NCBI GenBank assembly: GCA_947846985.1
Contig: CANTUZ010000002.1
Location: 11,949,587 to 12,013,586, forward strand
From: Fratercula arctica
Taxonomy: Eukaryota > Chordata > Aves > Charadriiformes > Alcidae
Direction: 5' to 3'
Length of the DNA stretch: 64,000 nt
Of this stretch, positions 37,929 through 50,397 are shown in pieces. Numbering within the stretch: the stretch's first letter is position 1; each line of letters starts with the position of its first letter. Below the pieces are notes generated by a model. The model made no database searches. It saw nothing but the letters and a program-made list of their open reading frames with translations, and was not told the DNA's origin. Made by a program: the position numbers and the translations under genes.

Positions 37929-40900
37929 TAAGTGATCTGTTCCAGAAAAAGTCTTGGTGAGGGGGAAGGTTGGTGCTATTAAAAGCCCTGGGAAACAGAG
38001 ACAGTAAACATTGTGAGAGACTGTGAAATAGTTACATACACTTCTGTGTTACTGATTATCTAATTATTAAAAACATCCTTATAGAACTGAGCACCTAAAG
38101 ATCCTGAAGTGAGGTTTAATACTCACGTCTTATTCTATAAGAAGAGATCTTATTCACCCTATATTTGTTTTGTATAAGCATCTTTAGGAAATATGCAATA
38201 TTTATAGTACTTGAACTGAGTTTAGCATGTCAGACCTGTACTCGGTAGCTTGGTCAAAATACAAGAAGTAGATACAACAATTAAGGAGAATAGGGCAATA
38301 AAATCTGTAAATAATATAACTCTTTAAGAGAACGTGATAGGCCAATAGGCCAGTGGAGAACTCTTTTCAGAAGGCAAAGATAAACCTGAAGTGTTAGGTT
38401 GCTCAAACAAATACAAAGCCATGTTTGCTGAGATGGGCAGAGGATGATATTAAAGAAGACATGAGATGATTGCCACCTATGCCTAATACTATTGTTAAAA
38501 TTAAAATATTCTTCAAAATGTATTATGTACTGTATACACAGATAAATATATATTTTTTGTGATGTGGAGCTTGCAATGTGTAAAAAGGTCTACAATATTA
38601 AAATAGCTTTTAAGATAACTTGGAGCAGCCACTGTAATGAAAACTGAGGGAGGTTTTGTGCCTCTCTCTACTTTGTCTGCATTTCCAGGCCAATATATAC
38701 GTCACATTTGTCAAAGTAATCAATATGAATAATTTAAAAGAGCAAAAGTAACCAGTTGGCAACTCTTCAGTTGCCAGAACCAATGTGAACTGATAATGAG
38801 GCCAGAGACCACTAAAGCAGAGAGTTACAAACAGTGCAGGTGACTAATGAAATGAAAATTGTTATAACATGATCCACTGACAGAGTTTGGAAGCTCTAGG
38901 GTGGAAGTGACAGCCAAAACTGGCTTCATAAGTGGAAGAAGAGTAACAGTTCAGGTTCTCCAAACATAGTGAAAAATAAACAGGAGAAAGAAAAAAAGAT
39001 GATGTCCCAAATGAATTAGTGTATACCTGGCTCCTGCAACAAAGAAAAATGCACCATTAAACCGAAAAGCACTGTCCTAGAGATAGAGTTCCAAGCAGGA
39101 TTAAGAGGGAGATTGTATTTTAGGGAATTCCATTTTTGGGGTTGCACTTGAGTTTCAGAATGCTTTAAAGCATATATATTTGCATCATGTCTCTAAGAAG
39201 ACAAGTGGGTAAACTAATGCTAAACACTTTCCATTTTAACATTTCAAATTGCTTGCTCTAGGCCATACATTGGCTGTGTTTGTTAGCTGTTTATGTTCTT
39301 TTTGTATGTAATAAAGAGAGACAGGCATGTCTAGCTGGGGATTCATCCCACTCTTATGAGAGACGCCTATTTTAAGATGGTGCAAATAACATTTAGCTGG
39401 GTAAAGTTAGGTAAGACAAATTTACTGTTACACACAAGGTTGAGAAAAAAAGTAATTGGACAGATGCTAGAAAAAAAGATACTGCTCTTGGTAACTGAAG
39501 AGTGGTTTGAGTATTTTTTTTAAACATTTTTACATCCAGATTGTATGACTCATCTTTAATCAGAAGAAAAATAAGTGACTAAACAGAGATGCAAGCATCC
39601 TTAGTACTTTGAGAAAGATGTGCGAGGTGTTAGCAGTGAAGAGTAATCTAAAAAAATGCTTGGAGACTGTAAGTGTTCCACATGCACATTAGTGACAACA
39701 GTAATGAACGGTGATCTGGTTTCTATTATATTTTTATTTTTATTTCTATTGCATTTTTAAGGAGGTAGCTTTTGACAAGGAAAAGATAAAGACCTTTGAG
39801 TTGCTTTACAGTAGTAGTCATTGAGGAAGAAACACAGGTGACTTAATAAATGAGTATGCGTATTACATAATATTTAAACCAAATTTCTGAAATTAGCAGG
39901 GCGTTAGAATATGTCTTACGATGAAAACTGAGCAGCTGATGTATTTTGCCAGGCTCAAAGATCATTTGGTCAAGTACAAGTGCAATTTCTTAAAAGACAA
40001 ATCAGTGCCTGGGCACATAGGCAAAAGTATGAATAATAAGAAAGATCAAAACCAAACAGTGGTCGAAAGTGAAAATTATGACCATATATACATAGTTGGA
40101 GCTAAAGGGAGGATTCTTATACTTGGATTAGTAGCATTTTTTAAAAGTGTTAATACCTCTTAGAATTGACTGAAAGAATGGCTTTGCACATTACAAGTAT
40201 TTGCAAGTAATAACGACAGTGAAATTTATGGAAGCATGTCTTATTCTTGAGTAAGGATACATAAAAACAGCAAGATAATCTTTCTTTATAAGTATGTGTT
40301 TAAGGTAAGTGACAGTCATCCTACTGTGTCATATAGTGGATGACAAATGTGTACTCTCAAAGAACTTCACAAGTTGAAAAGATGATTCATGATTTGATTT
40401 TTTATTTTATTTTCTTTTTGCTATAGTTTGAGGGTTCATTTATTGCTAGAGACAAGTTGTCCTGTATATTTTGTGACCTGTTAGTCCAGACACCTTCAGA
40501 GCAGAATCTCTATTGCTGCTTTCTTCATCAGATGGTTTGTTGCTTTTAGGCAAATCTGTCTGTTGGCTTTTCTCCTAACCTGCAGCTCAGCATGTTTGTC
40601 TCCCTCTTCCTAACATAGTCCTGTTCAACTTAATTTACTTCTTGCTTTTGTTAATCTTTTGATGCTGAGTAGAAGTCACTGTACATATCAAGGAGCATTT
40701 ACTTTCTATGATCAGGGAGGAAATCTTGGTCACATAAAAAGAGGATTCATTGTTTATAGATTATGAACTCTTTCAACTCAATAAGATGAATTTATATAAC
40801 ATTAAAATACATAAAATGTAACCTGTGCACTTCGTGTGTAATTGTTGTGGGGTAAAGAAAGAATTCCAGAACATACTGGCAATGGAAAGTATGCAAGAAA

Positions 40901-41984
40901 AATCTATAGAACTAGCCACGCATTTTCTGTAGAGAACATAAGAGTAGGAGGATAGTGTAGGAGGAGCCAAGAACACTAGAAGGTACTTCTAATATTATCA
41001 GGAAAAACCTATAAGGAAAGAGGCTCTTTAATTAAAAGTAGACTAAATCAAGTATGCTTTCCTTTTTAAATTGTTGAGGGGGAAAAGCAAGAATAGAAAA
41101 ATGCGTGATTAGAAAGTGATTGAAAACTGTCTTATGTTAAGGAAAGAGTCACCTGGAAAATTTGAATACGCAAGTTAGAGCCTTTAAGAAATTAGTTAGT
41201 AAGCTTACTGAACTTTGGCAATTATTTTAAAAAAGTCATGCAGAGAAGTATTAAGAAACGCAAAAGAGGTGTCTATTTTTGAAATAATTAAGAATGTGTA
41301 TGTGGAAAAATGGCAAGAATATGACACTGTTAATTGGAGTATTATATAAAAACTTAAATAAAGGCATTGGTAGGGAAGAGACCACACTGCACAGACTTGA
41401 TGTCTCAAGAAAAAAAATCAACAAATCATTATATGAAAGGGATTCTGCAATTTTAGTGATTATATGTGGGGGTACATTATAGTTGTAAAGGTATTTTCCA
41501 TTGATTGGAGATAAGCATTCTTCAGTAGCTTGAAAACTAAATGAAAGACTGAAAACCAATATTAACAAGAAGTCACAGTGTAGTGAATTTAAAGGCATTA
41601 GTATTAAAAGTGCAAACTGCCTTTTGACGAGAACTTTAAAATATATATAAGCTCCTATCTTTGTACAAAGGCTTCAGTGTGTTCGGTGCATTTTTATTTA
41701 ACAGTAAAACTCATTTGAAGGCAGTGGTAACATTTCTGTAAAGGTATGCAAAATAAATATTCTCACCTGACTTACATTATCATAGTGTATCTCAAGTCAA
41801 TGAATTATAATAATATAAAATTTAACTACTAGAAATATCTAACATTTCTAAACTACCAAATTGATTAATAACAATATTTCTAAGAGGTATTATCAAGAAA
41901 TATGACTTATTTCTTTGTCCAGACTTGATGTTGGGATAATTGGACCCTAATAGGTCAATTATTTAGATGAGTATTATTGTATTA

Positions 41985-42291
41985 GAGTCATAGAATGGTT
42001 TGGGTAGGAAAGGACCTTAAAGATCATCTAGTTCCAACCCCCCTGCCCACTAGACCAGGTTCCTCAAAGCCCAGCCTGGCCTTGAAGACCTCCAGGGAAG
42101 GGGCATCCACAACCTCTGTGGGCAACCTGTTCTGCTGTCTCACCACCCTCACAGTAAAGAATTTCTTCCTAATAGCTAATCGAAGTCTACCCCTTTTTCG
42201 TGTAAAACCGTTACCCCTCTTCCGGTCACTACACTCCCTGATAAAGAGTGCCTCCCCATCTTTCCTGTAGGCCCCCTTTAAGTACTGGGAG
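41985..42291 (-). mobile_element. CR1 LINE, 5'-truncated 3' end
   Basis: CR1 is the main non-LTR retrotransposon of birds; copies are usually truncated to the 3' end. On the plus strand this copy starts TCATAGAATGGTTTGGG (the reverse complement of the CR1 3' tail, with one ATTCTATGA octamer unit left). It continues through ACCTTAAAGATCATCTAGTT, CCTCACAGTAAAGAATTTCT and TGTAGGCCCCCTTTAAGTAC, all hallmark CR1 phrases. So the element runs on the minus strand with its 3' end at about 41985 and its truncation point near 42291. Compared with the consensus as I remember it, about 17 bases (around ATGGGCAGGGACACCTC) are missing after CCCCCTGCC. It encodes no functional protein; the 91-codon frame at 41995-42270 is an artefact. 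Confidence 0.93.
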
Positions 42292-42693
42292 TATTAATTA
42301 TGCTGTAAATACTAGCGGAGAAATGGCTTCTCATATCTTGTGAATTCTCTGTCAGAGCACAGCTTGACAAATTGTTCATCCCTAAAAGTGTGTTAAAAAT
42401 TTATAATTATGCTTTGACTTTCTGTTTTTTCCTCATTATCTTCCATCTGTTTTGGATTTGAGGTAACCTCAAAAATTGATTCTATGGAATAAAATGCCTT
42501 AAAATACACTGTAAAAGAGGCATGCATATTTAAATGGGTGGGATAAATTATTGACTTTCAGTTTCATCGCAGTGTGGCAAGTATCTCTGTACAAACATGT
42601 TTTTAAAGTTCTTTTTCTTTGGCTACTCCAGTCTTCCAGCTTCTTTTATAATGTTTTTTTTATAATTCCCTTGCAGGTAATCGGTCTCCTAAG

Positions 42694-42720
42694 ATTTAAT
42701 TAAATATTAATTAAATATTT
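42694..42720. repeat. AT-rich short tandem repeat
   Basis: TTTAATTAAATATTAATTAA followed by ATATTT is a tandem pair of TTAATTAAATA-type units. Confidence 0.6.
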
Positions 42721-44265
42721 ACCCTTTTTCTCACAAGCTATTGGGTTTCCTCAGTAGCAATTTATGAACATTTCATGATCTTTATGATTAGTTCAGAGTT
42801 CATTATCTACTAAGTTAATGTTATTAAAATACCCAATTGGCAAATACAGTGTTCTAGAACTACTATTGGCTGCTTTCAAGATTTTGTCATTGTAAACAGA
42901 TAACTATTCTGGTTTCTAAAGTATTCCGTGAAGACTAATGTGAAGAACCAAAACATAGTTCTTTTCTTCCATACTTCCTCATATTTGTTTCTCTCTCCCT
43001 TTGATGTGTTTCATGATTTACTCAGTTGATTGGCTTCTCTCCCTGTCTCTTATAAGGCTGTGTCTATACTGTCTTTGTGTACTGTGACAAGGAATGCCCT
43101 GGCACCATCTGGAGCAGATATGCTGTGGACACACCGCATTGCCTTTGGATCATGGAGTGTTTCTTTGCCCCTGACATATTTTTTGTTTGTTTTATATGTG
43201 TGTGTGGTTCCTCAGTTCTAAGCGCCAAAAATAATACAGCCCACAGCAGTGCTGTTCTTGAAACTTGAAGCTAGGGGCATGATAGTTTGCCATCGGGCAT
43301 GATGTGAGGGCATCTGAGGACACATAGCATGCTGGTACGGTGCTGGAGTGTCCTTGTCAGAAGGAGCCAATCTTGGCGTGGTTTACATCCATGTTCTTTC
43401 TCAAGAGCAAACTAACCTCTCGGCCATGCTTTGCCTTTTTCCCAGGAGGAACAAGTTGGCTTTCTCCACAATGGAGCCTGAGGATGAGTTAGTTTGGGAA
43501 TGAAACCAAGGGTGACCATAGTCCACAGGGTAGAGGTATTCCAACTTTTGGGGGGATGAAGATGATGGAAAGACCATTAGCTAGGATAAAACTGATAGGC
43601 TATAATCAGAGAATTTGTGTTATTTTCAAATAGAGCGAAACTGAAACTTCAGTTTCATCAGTGAGAAAACTGTTTTACAGAATTGATGATACAAGAAAAT
43701 GTCTTTTTTTCATAAATAGGTACAAAGACTCTCATCTTTTTAATTGGCTTTCAAATGGGATGGTCCAGTACTAAGTCCCATTTTCCCCACATTTGTTCTG
43801 TGGACTCATTTTTGTTATGTTCTAATTTAAGGTAAGTGCAGCTAAGTCAGAAAATCTAAGAGAGATGAGCAGATCCTATATAGAGTCAAGTCTGTCAGTC
43901 CCTTGTTAGCTTTGTGCAGACTGACATTAATCATCATTGATGGGATAGCATGCCAGAAAAGAATTACTCAGTATGGAAGATTACTGTAAAATGATGAGAT
44001 TTTCTGGTCCCACAGTTGAGCTGGAGTCGCTAGCAGTTGCAGATTGAGTATGTGACCCTCTCAGTTTGACATTTAGTCCTAGGAGGAGGATTTCTTCTCC
44101 AGATATCATTCATGAAATTTCTCTTGTCAGTCTCTGAGAATAGTTAAAGTTAAGGGCCTCTCCCATCCATAAATCTGTTTTTGCTGCCTCAGTTCTGTGG
44201 TTCTCTTTTTAGGCTGTCTGCTTTAACAGAAAACAATTTCTAGAACCACTGATTAAAGCAAAGAT

Positions 44266-44382
44266 GAGAATGAGCAATTTGAACAGGTAGAGAATAATCA
44301 CAAGAAAGTATAAATAAGAAAATGAGCAATTTGGATGGGTAGGGAATAATCACACACATCTATAAATGAGAATATGCAATGC
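44266..44382. repeat. minisatellite, about 2.3 copies of a 50-52 bp unit
   Basis: Unit 1 (44266-44317) and unit 2 (44318-44367) share GAGAATGAGCAATTTG / GAAAATGAGCAATTTG, AGGTAGAGAATAATCACA / GGGTAGGGAATAATCACA and TATAAAT. A third, partial copy starts at 44368 (GAGAATATGCAAT) and decays after about 15 bases. It is a local tandem duplication, not part of CR1. Confidence 0.8.
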
Positions 44383-47300
44383 AGTGGCAAGAAAAAGAAC
44401 AAGGTTCTTACAGTATTGCTTATTTGAAGCTCAGAAACTTGTTAGAAAAAATCTGTCACTATTTATAGTATCTTTGATGAAAATTTAAATATTCCTAATA
44501 TTTTGCATGTTGCAACTAAATAGTCATGCATGAACAAAAATAGTAAGCCATAAGAATGATTAAGAGAGCAGATGACTCTGGATTTATAACTAGATAATCC
44601 TGTTGTTTAACTTTACATGAGCAGAAGTATTGTAGCACCTGATATTTCTTTGAATGAAATGAAAGCTTAGTAATGTTTTTCTGCTCTGTTTGTTGCTTAT
44701 CCTTTGTCAAGCCATTCCCCTAAAATATCTGTCTTTTTGTTATCAGGGAGTAGGCTTATCTGAAAATAATTGTTTGAAGTAAAACATGTTCCTGTTACAC
44801 AGAAGAATGCAGTGGTTGCTTGAGTTTACTTTTAACCAGTGTTACTGACTCCTTTTCCACATCTTTACATCATCCTTATGTATGTTTCAAATGTGACCAT
44901 GTGAAGCAAATGGTCTTATTAAAAGCAGTTCTTCAGAATCTGGTACGTGTTAGTCAAACCCTGCTTAGTGGTACTGTGGTAGAACAGGTCAATATTGAAG
45001 GAGGTGCTCAAGAAGGCTCATATTTTACCAGTTGGGAAAGGATGAGGAAGAAAAGTACAGTGAAGTTTTTTTCCACACCATGCAGGGTAATAGCAGTTTG
45101 CAATTATGCAAGGGTAAGCAAAAGTGTGGAGTACAAGGTCCTACTATAAGAAGCGCGATGCTGCTTCCTCAGCAGGCTGCGTAGCTGCCTCCGGTGGCAG
45201 CCTGTTTATTGCGTGTTTACCTCTGAGAAAACTGAATTCAGTTTGTATTGGGTTGCCTTAATTATAGTTCTATGCATTACAGAAAACAAACACAGAAACA
45301 CATCACCAGGTGATGACAGGGTAGAAAACTCTTAGTTTTAAATACCTCTTTATGTGTTTTCTGTTATATTCAAGGACAAAACACTTTCTGTCTGATTCCA
45401 CTATGTCAATCTCCTTTTCCATTTCTTTTACTTTGCTTCTCTCTTTCCCATGATAATCTTCAGTTGCTTCTTTTAGCCCCAAACCAATGGTTTTTTTCAG
45501 TTTTCATAGCACTATTTTCATGTTAAACCAAGATAAACAAAGTCTAGAGTTTTAAAGCTTGTAAATCCTTAGTCGTAGATCATCCTGGGGGAAAAAAAAA
45601 GAATCTTCTTTGCTTTTTCAGCAATTTTTTGATCAATTTGGTTAAAAATCATTATATTAATTAAAAAAAAGCAATCTAAACCTGATCATTTGACTCCCTA
45701 ATAGCAAAAATTTTAGTAAAAGTATTATTTTCATCATATATAAAAACTGCATTATGTGTACATAACTATCAGTTACAAGCATAGCAATACATTGCATATG
45801 ATGGACACCAAAATGTTTGACTTTTTTGATACATTAATTTTTTATACTGATGGCTTCACAGTGAGGTTAAATAATGTATTCAGGTTAAAATTTTCAGACT
45901 TTTCTTCAAGACTTCAGATATATGCTATAAAGTAATAAAAAGAACACTGAAAACTGCAGTTATGCAGGAAAGTACTGGGAAGCTCACCAGCTTTTGCATC
46001 ATAACCAATACACAATTTTGCTTGTAAATTTGTACAAGACTGACCAATGAGGTAGTATTCAGCAAGCTAATAAGGATTTTTAACATCCATATTCACAAAA
46101 ATGTTGAAGAGAAGTGAGGAAATAAGCTAAACACATTTTATAAGACCCTTAAGAAGGAATGACGGATTGTCATTGCTTGCACAAGGAATGTTCACAATGG
46201 CATATGTTCATTAAATTTCATCTGTGTTACCTGTCATAGCTACATTTGTCATAAAGCCTTTATCTGTTTATATGGTGTTTAATCTTAATTTTGTTTGTGA
46301 GTTTGTGATTTTCTGGTTTAGATATTATGTAACTTTAATATTGCCACTATTAATGATACATTTTAAGAGCTGCTTTTAGACATTTTTGACTACAGACGGT
46401 GGAAGCAGGGATAGCAGGAAAAAAACTGTGAACTTTGAGTAGTAGTAGAATTAAAATTTCTGAGTTGGTAGATTTCATTAAAATGTCATCTTGACTTTGT
46501 AATGCATGTTAATAATTACTCTTTTTCCCATCAAGCTCTTTCCTTGATACAGATAATTTCTTCAATTTGTGTAACGATTCTATTTAAACACATTAATTAA
46601 ACTGATTAAAGGAATACATAAAAAGAAGTCCAGCTATATTAAACGGTGTTGTTTGCAATTTGTTAGGGATAATTGTTCCTTCGACTTGGTACTGAGCCAC
46701 TGTCCCACCATGTGATAAAGAACATTGCTACCTGAATTGCTGGGTCTGCTTCTCAGTGCTGGCTGTCATAAGACAAATTCAGTGCCTAGTGTAGAAAACT
46801 CTTCACCATGGGACTGATAGAGATTCCTCCAGCCTTGCCACCCTTTTTTCCTGCTTTATGCTGACTACATGGAATAGAAAGGATGCTGTAGCCAGCTGTG
46901 CAACCATTGTGCCTGTAGGGATTTAGCATAAAAGGCTATGTTGTTGAGGACTAAAGCTTGAGGTGAGGCTAAACTTTTGGTTTATTTGCTTTGATCAGAA
47001 ACATTAATGCATACGCACCTAGCTCCTCCAATTCATTCTGCAAAAAATAAATAGGTGCTCAGATGTTCTAATGAATTTTGCTTGATCGATTTTGCTTATC
47101 TAATAATTCTTCTCTTAAGAACGATCTTACTTGGTATTGTTAGTAAGGCAGTTTTTTTATCTCAAAGGTCAATGTTCTTCATTGATTCAGTAGGGGAAGT
47201 CATCTCTGGGCTGAGCATGCGTATGGCTGGTAAATAAAATGATTCATACTAACAGCACAAACACATGGTTATTAACAACAGCCATACTCCTTGTTTGATG

Positions 47301-49627
47301 TTTGCTAATGAGTGCCAACTCATTTAAACTCTTCTTACCGTTTGTTACTATAAAAACTGTAATATTCAATGTTTAATACTTTTCATAGATAATACATGCA
47401 AACTATGAACTCCAGTGGAAGTGTAACTGACTTGAAAATCACTATCCACATTTTCATTTTAATGAATGTTCTCATGTACTCCATATTTCTATTAATATTT
47501 GTGTAAGTTGTGTAACTTTACACAGAAAAATACATAACAGGTTATCTTTATTTCTAATTACTAAAAGCAAACCAATTTGCTTTTTATGTCACAACCCATA
47601 TTGATTTTGGCTTGAATCATAACATCTGTATAATATTTGAAAGTAAACCCTCTGTCTTATGTTTTGTTTCTTTCCTGTAAATAAATGTGGCTTTCTGTTA
47701 GAAGTAAAAGATCAAAATGAGTGTGACATGGCCATTTAACAGGTTGTTATCCGGCCTGAAGTGCTCATCAAAGCTTTTTCTGTAACCGCTGGAGAGAGAA
47801 TGATCTCCAAAGCAGTACTCATACCATCTATTTTAGGCTGTGGTCTCATATTCCCATTCATATAAACAATATCATCACCACAAGCCGCAACCCTGCCCTG
47901 ATGGATTTACCAACCAATGTGCTGTTCCCTAGCTGGTAGTTTGGTGAACATTTGTGTGACAGTGTGATGATTTTGAAACTTGGCCAAGCTAAAACTAATC
48001 TGAGAAAAAAAAAAAAAATTGTTACTTTTAACCCAGATAAGAATAGAAATTCAATTAGGTAGAAAACTCTCAAAAACTGAATCATGAAAGGTCTTGAATG
48101 TGTATTTTTTTAAGCATGTCTTGAATTGAGATGCTCAATATGAGCTGACTAAATATTTAATTTGCAAGGTATTAGCCAGCATGTTATATTCAGAGTCATG
48201 TATTGCTTGTGTGTCTCTTCACTACATCCACAGAAAAGTGCTGGATGGAACAGTGGCTCTGCGTATACACAAGCAATTTTTTATATGCATGGAATGCCAC
48301 TGAACAATTAGTGCTCCTGTTTGCCACTACTGCTCAGTCCACATATGTGTACATTGCCAGGAGTATCACATACAACTTTTTAGGTTTGAAAAATGGGAGT
48401 AGAGCCCTTTTTTAGATAGATTCCTCCTTGAGAAGGTGGTAGTAGTTCTGAAAGGGAGATTTTTGCAGATAAGGATTGAGTAGCTCAGTCCCTTAATTAT
48501 TTGCTTTTCATGGTCATATTGGTGGGTTACACAATCTTAAGTGTATACTGAGGTTGTATGATTGAGAATTTAAATGACTGAAATAAAGGACTTACCTGAG
48601 TTAAAATTACCTGGTTTTGACAGAAATGACCCAGGTGATTAACATTATAGGAAAATACATGGTGCTTGGGCTATCTAGAGTACGCACAAACAAGATTACT
48701 CCTTAACTTTGTTTTAGCAGCAGCAGAAGCAGCATCGGCAGATCTTAGTTTCATTGAACTGCTTGATCTCACTGTTTCACTGTCAAATTTATGAGTTTTG
48801 TTTTATAAAAACCCTGCACAAAGTTAGATTCTGTATTCATGCAAATGCTGTATTTCTCAACTATGAAACAGAGATGAAACAAATTTTAAGACCTTTCCTA
48901 CTTAGATAGTATATGTGTCTTCAAAATGAATGTTGCAGGTACTGATGTCGGAGGGAAAAGAAAATTCATTGTTTCCCTGTAATTCAGTTTCTCTCTGTCC
49001 CCCTCTTGGAACTTTGGACTGCAAAAAATGTAGGTCATATAATCAGTGTTTTATTACACAGGCAACAGCTCTGTCAATGCCTGTGTGGTCTATGCAGTGT
49101 GCTGGTGGTGTGTGGAGTCCAGTGGAAATCAAATGCAGCGTGTTCATATACATGCATCTCTCTTGGTGAAGTGTAAATACAGAGGAAGAATGTTATGCTT
49201 TGGTTGTCTTTATCTTAATGACTTTAATCTGGAATTGAAACTTCAGAAACCATAAGCGTATCAAAAAGTGTCTTAGAAAACAGAAGTGTGCTGCTACAAA
49301 CCCACTGTAAATGGTTCTAGTTTCTCTGTGTCTGTATTGTCTTCAGCTCTCAGACCAGCTCTCAGTTTCTGGCAAACTGGGAACATATATTTCAAACATA
49401 TTGTTTTGAAATACAAATACCCATAATGTTTAGCCTGTGTTTTGTGAAAGTTGATTTGTACCTCAGTGCTACGTCTGGTGGGAGCAGGCAGCATACTCTT
49501 CTGAATTGAGACCTTGAGATACAACTGTGAGCACAAATCTTCACCTGGCTCTCCACAAGGATAGCTAGTGGATTCCTGAGATTTGAGCATGGGTATTTTA
49601 AGTTCTTATGCTATGTAGCTGTATTTG

Positions 49628-49645
49628 TTAAAAAAAAAAAAAAAA
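49628..49645. repeat. poly-A tract
   Basis: About 17 consecutive A residues. No retrocopy body is recognised upstream. Confidence 0.85.
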
Positions 49646-49937
49646 TCACAGCCATGTCTTTGGTTTTTACTTTTAGTATGACCAAGTGATCTATTCTTTG
49701 CAAATTAAAAAAAAATCTTAAAAGAAGTGCTTGGACGTTGTATAAAACTGCTGTCATACCCTGAATCTAAAGCAAAAGGCATAATTTCTCACCAGAAGTA
49801 GGAACACAATATAAAACTCAGAATAGATTTTTGGCTGCTTTCCTTCCATTTTATGCATTATTCCTTAAGGTCTGTCTCCAAATCTAGGACAATTTTATAT
49901 ACCTGTAGGTAACATTGAAAATTAATGGCAGTCTTTC

Positions 49938-49958
49938 AGTTGAGTTTAATGGGATCTG
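49938..49958. repeat. fragment of the ancient repeat family seen at 9561
   Basis: GTTGAGTTTAATGGGATCTG resembles the recurring core around 9631. It is short and diverged. Confidence 0.3.
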
Positions 49959-50377
49959 CCGTATGTTATCAGATCTCAATTGTGTGATGGGCTCTGCGTA
50001 CAAGGAAATCTGAAGACCTCTGTTTCTGCCTGGATGAGTTGCTTAACAGATAGTCTGTTGCTGCCAGCAGCCTGCTACTTCCCTTCGTATCGTGGAGGGC
50101 GGAGGCATTGAGCATAGACAGAGATAATTGATCAGACCAAGATTACAGTGTTTGCCACTAAAATTAGCATCTACCTACACTTGACACACTGTCGTATTTT
50201 ATAAAAGGCAGCTATTTCCTATATGTATTTTACTTTAGACTTCTATAAAGATGCTTGCTGTAGTATTTTTTCAGAGTTTTCCTTTTGATGAGTTCAGGTC
50301 ACTGAAAATGCAATTTCTTATGAGTCCAGAAAGCTGATATTTTTTAAATACTTGTGCTAACTTTCCACCTTAAGTAA

Positions 50378-50397
50378 CCTTCCTTCCTTCCTTCCTT
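50378..50397. repeat. (CCTT)5 microsatellite
   Basis: Five perfect CCTT units. Confidence 0.95.

Noticed and set aside
41995..42270. 91-codon frame
   Set aside because: It lies entirely inside the antisense CR1 tail, which is non-coding on this strand.
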